Counted from the first letter of the stretch, positions 1 to 8,509 are shown. The stretch is 9,767 nucleotides of DNA from an uncultured Lachnospiraceae bacterium (GCA_902795625.1 CADBLW010000072.1:1-9767); one strand, 5' to 3'. Notes: generated by a model not told the origin, from the sequence alone. A program made the numbers and translations.

Positions 1-1
1 A

Positions 2-958
2 CGCATTTTCACCCCGATCAAGAAGCGCAAGACATTCTGGGGATTCAATCCGGTTGTGGTGAGAGAGTGCCCCGAGCTTGCGAGCATCCTCGGTGTTGAT
101 GTCAGCAAGCAGCAGAAGGACGCGTACCGGAAGAGCGAACTGGACTGCTACCGCGCTGTCTACGGCGTACAGGCAGGTTACGTGCCGAAGTTCAACGAGC
201 TCGCCGGCGGAGAATACTACAGAAACTACAATGATGTTGTGCGCAGTATGGTTGCGGAGACGGCCAAGGGCAACGAGAGCGAATTGATCTACACGCCTCA
301 TCTGGACAAGACGTGGCATCTGTTCCTTCCGTACATCACGCCCGAGAAGCAGATCCGCGAGGACAGCAAGTTCTTCCGCCTGTTCTGGCTTGCGATGGCA
401 TACCAGATGATCTCCGTGAACGCGGAAGGAAAATTCCAGATCGCGCGGAAGAAGACTACCGCTACCGGTTCGTATCTGTCGCAGGAGCTGATCCTGAACA
501 ACGGCAAGCCGATCGGCCAGGCGAGCATTATCGATCTGATCGCGGCGGTACGGATCGACGGGAACTTCATGATCGAGGCGGAGCGCCTGGAGAAGAAGTT
601 CCAGGAGGAGAGCCAGCTGTCCACGTATCAGGGAACGGAGTTCTTCGGAGGAACCACGAACGCGAGAAGCGCCAAGGGAAAGACCGAGAAGATCGGCGGT
701 GTCGGCGCGAACAACGACTCGAACGCCGTCACGATCATCGCCAAGTATTTTGCGGCGCCGAGACACAGCGAAGAGGTCTGCGTGATGATGATCCAGTCGC
801 TTGAGAAGCTTTGCCGCGAGCTTGTGGCAAGCAATTATGAGACGGAGAGCGAGGACGCGAAGATCCAGGGGAAAGCCCTTGAACTGTGCAGGGCGATCTA
901 CGAGAATTCGACGTCGCGCACGAAGAAGAGTATCAATCTGATCCAGCATTGGTTCTGA
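2..958 (+). CDS. 5'-truncated protein, possible C-terminal part of a tubulin-like (Tubulin_2/FtsZ-like) protein
   Basis: The reading frame is open from the first bases of the window to the TGA at 956-958, giving 318 residues with no true start visible. A GTG at 56 is the first in-frame start-type codon, but 18 codons precede it without a stop and no ribosome binding site stands before it, so the gene almost certainly begins outside the window. The visible part is soluble, with no membrane segment, signal peptide or zinc motif. Landmarks are a Tyr-rich stretch (GEYYRNYNDVV), a PHLDKTWHLFLPYI segment, and a Gly/Asn/Ser-rich stretch (GGVGANNDSN) before a helical C-terminus. The HLDKxWH...LP pattern recalls, from memory, the C-terminal region of bacterial tubulin-like proteins of the Tubulin_2 family. 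The diagnostic N-terminal GTP-binding loop lies outside the window, so this is a weak assignment. Only 92 nt separate it from the next gene, so the two are probably co-transcribed. Confidence 0.9.
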   Translation, partial: RIFTPIKKRKTFWGFNPVVVRECPELASILGVDVSKQQKDAYRKSELDCYRAVYGVQAGYVPKFNELAGGEYYRNYNDVVRSMVAETAKGNESELIYTPHLDKTWHLFLPYITPEKQIREDSKFFRLFWLAMAYQMISVNAEGKFQIARKKTTATGSYLSQELILNNGKPIGQASIIDLIAAVRIDGNFMIEAERLEKKFQEESQLSTYQGTEFFGGTTNARSAKGKTEKIGGVGANNDSNAVTIIAKYFAAPRHSEEVCVMMIQSLEKLCRELVASNYETESEDAKIQGKALELCRAIYENSTSRTKKSINLIQHWF

Positions 959-991
959 TCGGACTGATCTGTTATAGTTGACGAATTCGGA

Positions 992-1028
992 CTCGGTTTG
1001 CGGGAGGTGCTGCTTCCCGCAAACCGAG
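992..1028 (+). repeat. Perfect 14-bp inverted repeat, intercistronic hairpin
   Basis: The left arm CTCGGTTTGCGGGA (992-1005) and right arm TCCCGCAAACCGAG (1015-1028) are exact reverse complements around a 9-nt loop. The stem is GC-rich and should be very stable in RNA. No U-run follows (the next bases are ATTTGGAC), so it is not a canonical intrinsic terminator. It ends 8 nt before the Shine-Dalgarno sequence of the next gene. It may stabilise or process the mRNA, or set the expression ratio between the upstream gene and the two downstream genes. Confidence 0.85.
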
Positions 1029-1036
1029 ATTTGGAC

Positions 1037-1042
1037 AGGAGG
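1037..1042 (+). promoter_or_regulatory. Ribosome binding site for the gene starting at 1051
   Basis: AGGAGG is a full-strength Shine-Dalgarno core, 8 nt from the ATG at 1051. It fixes that start codon and shows that the gene has its own strong initiation site. That fits with the stable hairpin just upstream, which would otherwise hinder ribosomes arriving from the preceding gene. Confidence 0.8.
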
Positions 1043-1050
1043 CTTAGGGG

Positions 1051-3333
1051 ATGCATACATTTTTCGTTAATACTTCGGAACATGAACTGACCAAGTATCC
1101 GGAAGTGTTTGAAGTGATGGAGGAAACGCACAGACTCGTTTCCCTTAACTGCCCGCTGGCCAAATGGAAGGATGAGAACCTCGGGTTTAAAGCCTGTGTC
1201 AACAGGATGGGAGAGCTGATCGACAGCTACGAGGATATCAATAACGGTTTCAACCTGATCGTATACATCGATCTGTTCGCGTTTGAGATCAAGGATCTCT
1301 TCCCCCAGGATCTTCAGGAGAAGCATCGCGAGCGTTTTGCGTGCCTTACGGCACTCAGGTCAATGCTCCGGCATTACATCAGCAGCACGCTGGTGAAGGA
1401 ATTGCGGGAGGTTCGCGGAAGCGAGCCCCAGCAGATGCTGATCCTGTTTGACGAGCATGTCAAACCGGATGACGAAGACCGGAATTCCCCTGACGGGAAG
1501 CGGCTGATCTACGAGAACGTCTCAAAGCTGTTCCATGTTTCCGACGATTCATTCATGGAATTCGCGAAGAATTTTCCGACGGAGGATGAGAGCGGTGAGC
1601 TCAAGCCGGAAAAACTTCTCGAAACAGTCGACAAAGTGATCCCCGGAAAGCCTGACAGGGAACTGTTGGCGGCATACTGCGGACAGATCGCGATGTTTAT
1701 ACAGGAAGTCCGCAGCGGCGCCGATACCAAGGCGCTGGATCTGTTCTATCAGAACGTTGTTGACGGGGATGCGGATGACAGAGAAATATTGATGACCTCG
1801 CTTGTCTCGAACCGAAGGCTCACGGATTTCAATGTAAACAAGCAGGAACAGACGCGGCGTGAGTTGCGCCTGTGTTTTTTCGTGCTTTCCTGCGTGGAGG
1901 ATGAGACCGTTCTTGACGGCAGAGACGCCAAGACTCCGAAGGGTTTCCCGGAGATCAGCTGGGATCTTGTGTGCGCCGAACTGTCCAGCGAGGAGGGTGT
2001 GTTCCGCAGGAAGTATAAGGAAGTGACGGGCAATCTGCAGAAGTATTCCGAGATCGGACTGGCGCCGGTGCTGCTGCAGCTGGATAACGAGCGGTTTGCC
2101 CTCGATGAGTTCGGAAAGCCCGGGAAGGTTCTGGTTACCTCCGAGGTTGATCCGGGCGCGGACAGGAAGCAGCCGGACGATCTCACCCGCTCCGAAAAGG
2201 AATGGGTGGTGGACTCGGAGAAGGTCAAAAGCGACAATCTTCTTGCGGAAAATGAATATAAGCTGTTCGACTACAACGGATTCGACGATGACGGAAAGCT
2301 GACCGCAAAATCCTCAGAGGCGCAGTTCCTCGCGGCGGGAGAGAAGGTTCGGAAGAATCATGAGGATTATCTGAGCAAGCTGAAGGTGCACGTCTCGGAG
2401 ATCCTCGCGAACTATGCCGGACGGTCCGATGAGAACGGTCCGATCCGGTTGAAGAAGAGAACCGTCAGCACCGGAGACAAGGACTACGACGGAACCGGCA
2501 CGGAATACCGGTACGCGCGCAAGGCGAAGACAGCCGAGACCAGATCGCTGGATACGGTGAGAACCATCTCGGACGACGCATATGACACGAAGCGCAGGGA
2601 ATACCTGGAGTACTGCGCCGGGAGACCGGTCGCGGTGGCCAACATCGAGGATCAGCACAACTGGTATGTCAACAGGATCAAGCAGATCTCGGAAAGCCTC
2701 AGGATGATCCTGTGGATCACCGTCGGAATGCTTGCGGCCATGATCGTGATCAGTCTGCCGTACCTTATTCTGCAGTGGAAGACGATCTCGGGCAGCTGGG
2801 GCAATTTGAAGCTGGCGGGCGGATGCCTGCTTGCGGTGCTTCTGCTCACGCTCTGCATTGTGACTGTCGCGACGGTGATCCAGCGCAGAAAATACTGCAA
2901 AACCTGGGAGATATTCCGGGCAAAATCGAGGGAACAGCTGAGTCAGAACGCCGCCGCGGCGGAAGCGTTTGACCGCATGCTGTCCGGTTATATTCCGTCG
3001 CTTCGTTGGATCTACGAGTACAAGGTGGATGTAGAATTTTACGAGGACTGCTGCAAGATCGCGAGAGCAAAGCTGCAGCACCATTCGCAGAAGCTGGAGC
3101 GCCGCGCGGAGACGGTGAAGAACATAAACCAGGATCTGGTGGACAACGCCGTGCTCAACGGCGGCAATGCGGATCCGTTCGACACGGCGAGTGATACGAT
3201 CGATTACTGCCTGTCGTTCTGCTCGGGCGAGAACAACCGGAACTTCTACTCTATTTTTGACAAGCGCTTTTTAAAGACCATATTATCTGAGAGAACGGGG
3301 GTGCGGGATGAGTTCCAGAACAATTCTAATTAA
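1051..3333 (+). CDS. Uncharacterised 760-residue protein with one transmembrane hairpin
   Basis: I do not recognise this family with certainty. The N-terminal 550 residues are soluble, without a signal peptide. They begin MHTFFVNTS, include a hydrophobic strand (NLIVYIDLF) and a conserved-looking helix (KHRERFACLTALRSMLRHY, from residue 91), then a charged, Asp/Glu/Lys-rich stretch around residues 360-430 that is probably a linker. Two membrane segments follow at about 552-574 and 588-610, joined by a short loop of about 13 residues. The second ends in QRRKYCK, so by the positive-inside rule both long soluble parts should be cytoplasmic. The last 150 residues are helical and highly charged (about 672-700) and may form a coiled coil. 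No nucleotide-binding loop, catalytic motif or zinc cluster was seen. The start is fixed by AGGAGG at 1037. The end overlaps the next gene by 26 nt, which implies translational coupling and probably a joint membrane complex. Confidence 0.9.
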   Translation: MHTFFVNTSEHELTKYPEVFEVMEETHRLVSLNCPLAKWKDENLGFKACVNRMGELIDSYEDINNGFNLIVYIDLFAFEIKDLFPQDLQEKHRERFACLTALRSMLRHYISSTLVKELREVRGSEPQQMLILFDEHVKPDDEDRNSPDGKRLIYENVSKLFHVSDDSFMEFAKNFPTEDESGELKPEKLLETVDKVIPGKPDRELLAAYCGQIAMFIQEVRSGADTKALDLFYQNVVDGDADDREILMTSLVSNRRLTDFNVNKQEQTRRELRLCFFVLSCVEDETVLDGRDAKTPKGFPEISWDLVCAELSSEEGVFRRKYKEVTGNLQKYSEIGLAPVLLQLDNERFALDEFGKPGKVLVTSEVDPGADRKQPDDLTRSEKEWVVDSEKVKSDNLLAENEYKLFDYNGFDDDGKLTAKSSEAQFLAAGEKVRKNHEDYLSKLKVHVSEILANYAGRSDENGPIRLKKRTVSTGDKDYDGTGTEYRYARKAKTAETRSLDTVRTISDDAYDTKRREYLEYCAGRPVAVANIEDQHNWYVNRIKQISESLRMILWITVGMLAAMIVISLPYLILQWKTISGSWGNLKLAGGCLLAVLLLTLCIVTVATVIQRRKYCKTWEIFRAKSREQLSQNAAAAEAFDRMLSGYIPSLRWIYEYKVDVEFYEDCCKIARAKLQHHSQKLERRAETVKNINQDLVDNAVLNGGNADPFDTASDTIDYCLSFCSGENNRNFYSIFDKRFLKTILSERTGVRDEFQNNSN

Positions 3334-6300
3334 AACATTGTTCCTGCTTGGTGCCGTCCTTGTTCTTCTGCTGCCGTTTTTGCTGGAAGGATTTTCCTAT
3401 TGGTGGGACAAGAGAAAAAAGAGGACGTACAAGCGGTTCCGTATTGTTGTCTTCACATTCATATACATTGTTCTGATCACTATCGTTCTTTCTGTCGTTA
3501 AGGATCTTATCGACGGCGTGAGTGATCTTTCTGTCGTGCGGTGGATCGCCCGGAAAGTCTCACTCGGCGACCGGTTTATCTACTGCGTGAGCATCAGTGC
3601 CGCGATCATCATCAACTGTTTCATCGGTCTGCTGTTCCGCTGGCTGGCGCGCCCGATCAGAGTGCTGACGAAGAAACTCAATCTGCTTGTCCCGAAGAAG
3701 GAAGACGGCAGTTTCAGTCTGTTCCAGCGGATCGAACGGCGTGTCATCCGCTATTTCCACACGGAGACATGGTTCTTCGTTGCGAATATCTTAAAATACC
3801 TCTGCTTTATCCTGACGGGACTGTACGTCATAGTGTTCACCCTGTATGCGATACCCGCGGTGTTCCGCGCTGACTGGCTTCCGTATGAATCGCTGAACAA
3901 GCTGTTCCGCGTCGGCTACCGGTATCCTGTGATCTCGCTGCTCGGGCTGTGGGAGGCATATTACTTCCTGCGCGGCATCGAGCGTCTGGAAAAGGAGTGC
4001 CCGGAGCTTCTGAAGGATGAAGCGGAACTGAAGGACACGACTGTCAGTATGGAAGAGATCGACAGGGAAGTGAGAAAGCAGTTCGACGGATTTTTCGCGT
4101 GCGAGGTCAATCTGGAGGACAGCGTCCATGAGGAGATCGCATCTGACCATTCGGCGCTTACGATGTGCATTGCGGAGGCCGTGGAAAAGGATCCCCGCAA
4201 CCCGCAGGGGCGCCGGGACGTCTATCTGAACTGTACCGATAAACTCACGGAGACCGATGACAGTGTGCTGATCAACGCGTCCTTCTTCTCCGAGTTTTCA
4301 ACTTATTTTCTGCGGTATCTCTCCATCATCGTGGCCCGCGGGGACAATGTGGTCTTCGTGTGCAATTCCGACACGCAGGTGGAGGAGGTCTACCGCTATC
4401 TTCAGGAGAGCTTCTCGCAGCAGGTGAGCATCTACTACGAGGGAAGCCGCAGCTTTGATGTCAATTACGACAATCCGGTCTGGAAGATCGCGAAGGCCAA
4501 AGGCGAGCAGACGTCTGTGGAAAATGCGGTGATCGACGACTGCAGCATCCTCGTCACTTCTCTCGGCTACCTCTGCACCACGGATTTCGAGAGCCTGCAC
4601 AGCAATTTCCTGCAGCTGCTCAACGTCGTTGTGCTTGTTGACAGTCTGAACACCGTGAACAAGTTTAACCGTCAGCTGACCATGTTCAACACGAAGCTGA
4701 CGCACATCACCAAACGCAACGCCCTGCTCTCCAAGGACAGTCTGGTCAACGCGGGGTTCCGCGTGCGTTACATGTCGAAACAGGTCCGGTATGTGTGCTT
4801 TGACGACACGCGCACACCCGGCCTTGACAAGGTTCTGAAAAACCTGCTGGATGTTCCGTTTGAGTCCGCCGACGCCATGATCACCAACAAGGCGACCATG
4901 GTCCGCTGCTACCGGTATGAGGGCACGGCCGACCGCGAGGGACGCCGCAGCTGCCCGCAGTTTATCGATGCCCGTGAGGAAGAGGTCGGTGTTCTCATGA
5001 ACATGGCTGTTCTCTGCCTGATGAGAGGCGCGTCCTCGGTGACTGTTTTCGCCGAGGATCTGATCCCGTATGCCAACATTGAAGAGACGATCCAGGCCAA
5101 CCGCGGGAAGGTGTCCATCAGCGCGGACGGAAGCAACATCCGCCTGAACGCGCCGTGCTCCAACCCGGACAACTACTCCGTGAACATCGCGATGGATTCC
5201 GGGGACAATCTCCCCGCTGCGATCCGCAGATACGCGTCGATGGTTTCGGACCCGCCGGCGCTGATCATGGTATTCAGCAGACCGTATCTGATGCGGGATT
5301 ACTATATCCGGAACGTGAACTCCCTGTGGAGCAGCGGCCAGATCGAGCGCATCCCGGTGGAGACCGGTACCTCGAAGGACATCGCGCAGAGGATCATGGT
5401 GAAGGCCAACTCCGGCGGAATCTCCGAGCGGGAGATCCTTGCGCTTGCCTCCGGCGACGCGCAGTTCGCGCCCTACGCGGACAACCACAATGTCACGGAG
5501 ATCCTCCGCAAGGTGCTTCATATCTACGCTCCGGAGAAAAACGCGGAGCTGTTCCGCACGTTTGAATACTCCTCCTCGCAGGATTTCGATGAGAACGGCG
5601 AGTATTGTTCGGAAAATCATGTGAAACTCCGCAAGCGCGGTGAGATCTACGACATGATCAACGGCAGAGACATGGCCGTCATGATAAAATCGGGAACGGA
5701 GATCATTCTTCCGATGCCGCGCAGAAGGATCACACAGAACTATATTGCGGGGCAGAACCTGCTGTACAACGGCATCATTTACCGCATCGATGAGATCGAT
5801 GTCGCCAAGGGGCGCCTGCAGGTGCACATTGCTTCCGGCGGCAAGAACAACGAAGTCTACAAATATCTTCAGGCGAGAGAGTACCGCGTCGAGCTGAACA
5901 GCGAGATCACGCGCGATACAAAGCACATCGAACTGCATCGGAACGAAAGCGATGTCCACGTCGACGATGTCTATGTTTCCGTGTTCCGCGCGCCGATGGA
6001 AGTGCTCACCAGGGGATATTATGAGATCGACCCGCACACATTGACGCTGAATGTCGGCGATCCCGCCAACCGCAGCAGGTATGTGAGCATCAGCGATCCC
6101 GGCAACGACGCGCTGGCGAAGCAGACATACCGCAAATACGGGAACACGACTGCCCCGACGGATTTCTTCCTGGAATCCGGCGATGTCAACACATACGCAA
6201 ATGATGCGCGTATGATGTCAATCCGGATCAGGGGGCAGTTCGGAAGAAACCTTGACAAGACAATGCTTCTCGCGGCGGTGATGCTGAACGAGATCATTCA

Positions 6301-8509
6301 CTCGATGTTCCCGTCCGTCGCCGATTCCGTGGTCGTGTGCCCGGTGCTTCACGGTGAGTTCACGGATGAAGAGGCGAAGAGCATTTTACGCACACAGCCG
6401 CAGCTCGTGCTCCGGAGTGATCCGGAGAGTGAGGAAAAGGATGAACTGCTCTCCGGGCAGGATTTTACGCTTGTGATCATCGAGGACTGCGAGACGGATC
6501 TCGGCGTCGTGTCGGTGCTTGCCACCGGCGGCGACGATGTCCTCAACACGCTGTTCAACCCGGTCTATGAGTATCTGAACTGGTATACGGGAGCGCGCGG
6601 AGACAGCAACTATCTGAAGTTCGGCTACGCGAACGCGTTGTCCTGCTTCGATATCGAGTCGCTGTTCCGGCTTTCGAAGATCCTCGGCGACGACAAGCAC
6701 GACCTCAAGTTCACCGACGTCGAGTCCGTGATGGTGACTGAGACATGTGACTTCTGCGGCAAGAGATATGCCAAGAGCGAGCACCTCCGGGCACTGGAGG
6801 ACGGGCGCCGCATGTGCAAAGCCTGTGAGCTGAAGATTGCGGGCAATGACAGGAAGACGCTCAGGACCGCGTTGGAACATGCGAAGATCTTCCTTGAAAG
6901 CTCGTACGGTGTCGCGGCTGATGAACTCGACTACGAGTTCTGCTTTGCCTCGAGCGCAAAGATCGCCAACACGCTGAAAAATAACAACAAGGTGAGCAAG
7001 CGGGGACAGGATATACCGCTGAAGGCGTATATTCTCGACAAGAAGGTTTACGTGGAAAATTCCATTCCCGCGGCCAATCTGTCGGAGCTTCTGGTGCGTG
7101 AGCTCACGCACGTGTGGCAGATCAAGAAGATGCCGATGCTTGACGAGGCGCTGGCGGAGGGCCAGATCGCGCTTGTCTCGCTGCAGTACCTTCGGTTCCT
7201 GCATCAGAACACGCTCGTGTCCGCGCGGACGACGTATTATGAGAGTACGGAGGGGATTGCCGGTATCGGTTACCGCGCACTGGTAAGCGATCTGCTGGCC
7301 AACCCGCGGTATAACAACAATCCGTTCCGCTATCTCCGTGAGAGAAACGGTGATGAGGAGACGGGTTCGAGACTTCCGAGGATTATCGCGCCCAATGAGT
7401 TCGGACGGCCGTATATCCCGAGGAGAATGGACCGCGTTGAGCCTGACCGGGTGACATATTTCTATTACGACCGGTTCAGCTCCGCCATGCAGGCCATGTA
7501 CAACAAATTTGTCGATGGTATCTGCAGCTTCAGCGATACCATAACCGTTCCGGGCATTTCCGGGGAAATTGAGAAAATATCCAGTGCCGTAAAGTACGAC
7601 CATCCGGAATTGTTCTGGTATACGACGTGTTCGTGGAGCGGTGATACGGTGCATCTGAAATACGGCGCGTCAAAGGATGAGACGGAGTCGCTGCAGAAGC
7701 AGATTTACAGGTGTGTTTCCCAGTATCTGAATGACATTGAGCCTTCCATGAGCGCCTACGATGTCGCGCTCCGGCTGCAGGCGAAGATCATCGCCGCGGT
7801 CGACTATGACACGATCGCGCTGAACCGGGAGGATGAGAACGGCGGCCCCGACAAGGATAAGATTGATTATCTCCGGACGATCTGCGGTGTCTTCATCAAC
7901 GGCAAGGCAGTGTGCGAGGGATATGCCCGCGCACTTCAGTACCTGCTCCAGAGATGCGGTATCGAATGCGCGGAGGTTGCCGGCAACATCCGCAAGGAGA
8001 CCAACAACGGCAAGAGCGAGACCCACGCGTGGAATATCGTGAAGATCGACGGGGACTATTACTACCTCGACGCTACCTGGGATGACAACTCCGACACGGT
8101 CCAGACCGTAAAATCCACCGATCTCGGCTTTGATTATTTCTGCGTCACGACGGAGGAGATCCGGAGAACCCGCGATCTTGATCTGTGTCCCACACCGATG
8201 CCGGTCTGCACCGCCATACGGGCAAATTATTACATGCACAATGATCTTGTTCTGGATGAATACAGTCTGGGCATGATCAAGAACATTGCTAAGGCGGCTG
8301 CGCTCGAGCAGCGCAAGTATTTTACGTTCAAGTGCTCAACGAAGGACCTGTATGTGGCCGCGATGGACCGCCTGTTCAACACCGGCAACGACGGCTATGA
8401 GGTCGTGGCCGCGGCGGCTTCCGTGAACCGGAAGATCCGGAGCAACGCTTACACATACACATGCGACAAGAATATCCGCACGATCACCATTAAGTTTAAG
8501 AATGCGTGA
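3308..8509 (+). CDS. Giant membrane-anchored multidomain protein: degenerate MrfA/YprA-like helicase, LIM-DA1-like domain and transglutaminase-like domain
   Basis: This 1733-residue protein is modular. (1) Hydrophobic segments at about 10-29, 45-64, 90-110 and 155-182, and probably a fifth at 206-222, with basic loops (residues 34-45; 111-131). Five spans with an external N-terminus would place the rest in the cytoplasm. (2) Residues about 300-730 follow the layout of a DEAD/DEAH helicase of MrfA/YprA type, but Walker A reads SFFSEFST (325-332), the DExH position reads VDSL (444-447), the motif III position reads DDTRTPG, and the QxxGRxGR position is RRYASMVSD (640-648). (3) Residues 818-831 (LLYNGIIYRIDEID) and 1055-1069 recall the C-terminal and DUF1998 parts of that family. 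(4) A CxxC-x19-CxxC finger has Cys1147/1150/1170/1173. (5) A DA1-like domain carries RELTHVW at 1264-1270 and AEG at 1283-1285, where DA1 has HExxHxW and EEG. (6) A transglutaminase-like domain has Cys1536 (AVCEGYA), His1573 (THAWN) and Asp1588 (LDATWDD), then a C-terminal tail of about 120 residues. The ATG at 3308 lies inside the preceding gene behind a weak G-rich site, suggesting coupled translation. Domain matches were made by eye against remembered families; the transglutaminase call is the firmest, the helicase fold the least certain. No function is established. Confidence 0.93.
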   Translation: MSSRTILIKTLFLLGAVLVLLLPFLLEGFSYWWDKRKKRTYKRFRIVVFTFIYIVLITIVLSVVKDLIDGVSDLSVVRWIARKVSLGDRFIYCVSISAAIIINCFIGLLFRWLARPIRVLTKKLNLLVPKKEDGSFSLFQRIERRVIRYFHTETWFFVANILKYLCFILTGLYVIVFTLYAIPAVFRADWLPYESLNKLFRVGYRYPVISLLGLWEAYYFLRGIERLEKECPELLKDEAELKDTTVSMEEIDREVRKQFDGFFACEVNLEDSVHEEIASDHSALTMCIAEAVEKDPRNPQGRRDVYLNCTDKLTETDDSVLINASFFSEFSTYFLRYLSIIVARGDNVVFVCNSDTQVEEVYRYLQESFSQQVSIYYEGSRSFDVNYDNPVWKIAKAKGEQTSVENAVIDDCSILVTSLGYLCTTDFESLHSNFLQLLNVVVLVDSLNTVNKFNRQLTMFNTKLTHITKRNALLSKDSLVNAGFRVRYMSKQVRYVCFDDTRTPGLDKVLKNLLDVPFESADAMITNKATMVRCYRYEGTADREGRRSCPQFIDAREEEVGVLMNMAVLCLMRGASSVTVFAEDLIPYANIEETIQANRGKVSISADGSNIRLNAPCSNPDNYSVNIAMDSGDNLPAAIRRYASMVSDPPALIMVFSRPYLMRDYYIRNVNSLWSSGQIERIPVETGTSKDIAQRIMVKANSGGISEREILALASGDAQFAPYADNHNVTEILRKVLHIYAPEKNAELFRTFEYSSSQDFDENGEYCSENHVKLRKRGEIYDMINGRDMAVMIKSGTEIILPMPRRRITQNYIAGQNLLYNGIIYRIDEIDVAKGRLQVHIASGGKNNEVYKYLQAREYRVELNSEITRDTKHIELHRNESDVHVDDVYVSVFRAPMEVLTRGYYEIDPHTLTLNVGDPANRSRYVSISDPGNDALAKQTYRKYGNTTAPTDFFLESGDVNTYANDARMMSIRIRGQFGRNLDKTMLLAAVMLNEIIHSMFPSVADSVVVCPVLHGEFTDEEAKSILRTQPQLVLRSDPESEEKDELLSGQDFTLVIIEDCETDLGVVSVLATGGDDVLNTLFNPVYEYLNWYTGARGDSNYLKFGYANALSCFDIESLFRLSKILGDDKHDLKFTDVESVMVTETCDFCGKRYAKSEHLRALEDGRRMCKACELKIAGNDRKTLRTALEHAKIFLESSYGVAADELDYEFCFASSAKIANTLKNNNKVSKRGQDIPLKAYILDKKVYVENSIPAANLSELLVRELTHVWQIKKMPMLDEALAEGQIALVSLQYLRFLHQNTLVSARTTYYESTEGIAGIGYRALVSDLLANPRYNNNPFRYLRERNGDEETGSRLPRIIAPNEFGRPYIPRRMDRVEPDRVTYFYYDRFSSAMQAMYNKFVDGICSFSDTITVPGISGEIEKISSAVKYDHPELFWYTTCSWSGDTVHLKYGASKDETESLQKQIYRCVSQYLNDIEPSMSAYDVALRLQAKIIAAVDYDTIALNREDENGGPDKDKIDYLRTICGVFINGKAVCEGYARALQYLLQRCGIECAEVAGNIRKETNNGKSETHAWNIVKIDGDYYYLDATWDDNSDTVQTVKSTDLGFDYFCVTTEEIRRTRDLDLCPTPMPVCTAIRANYYMHNDLVLDEYSLGMIKNIAKAAALEQRKYFTFKCSTKDLYVAAMDRLFNTGNDGYEVVAAAASVNRKIRSNAYTYTCDKNIRTITIKFKNA

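Noticed and set aside
992..1028. Reading the strong hairpin as a rho-independent terminator
   Set aside because: No run of T follows the right arm (ATTTGGAC), and the next gene follows within 23 nt without a clear promoter.
4298..6037. A 579-codon open frame on the minus strand, antisense to the giant gene
   Set aside because: Its translation is rich in Arg, His, Val and Asp with no recognisable motif, as expected for the antisense shadow of a GC-rich coding region. The + strand frame carries clear domain structure throughout.
6386..7654. A 422-codon minus-strand open frame
   Set aside because: It lies opposite the LIM-DA1 region, has no family signature and no credible ribosome binding site. 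It is a shadow of the real gene.
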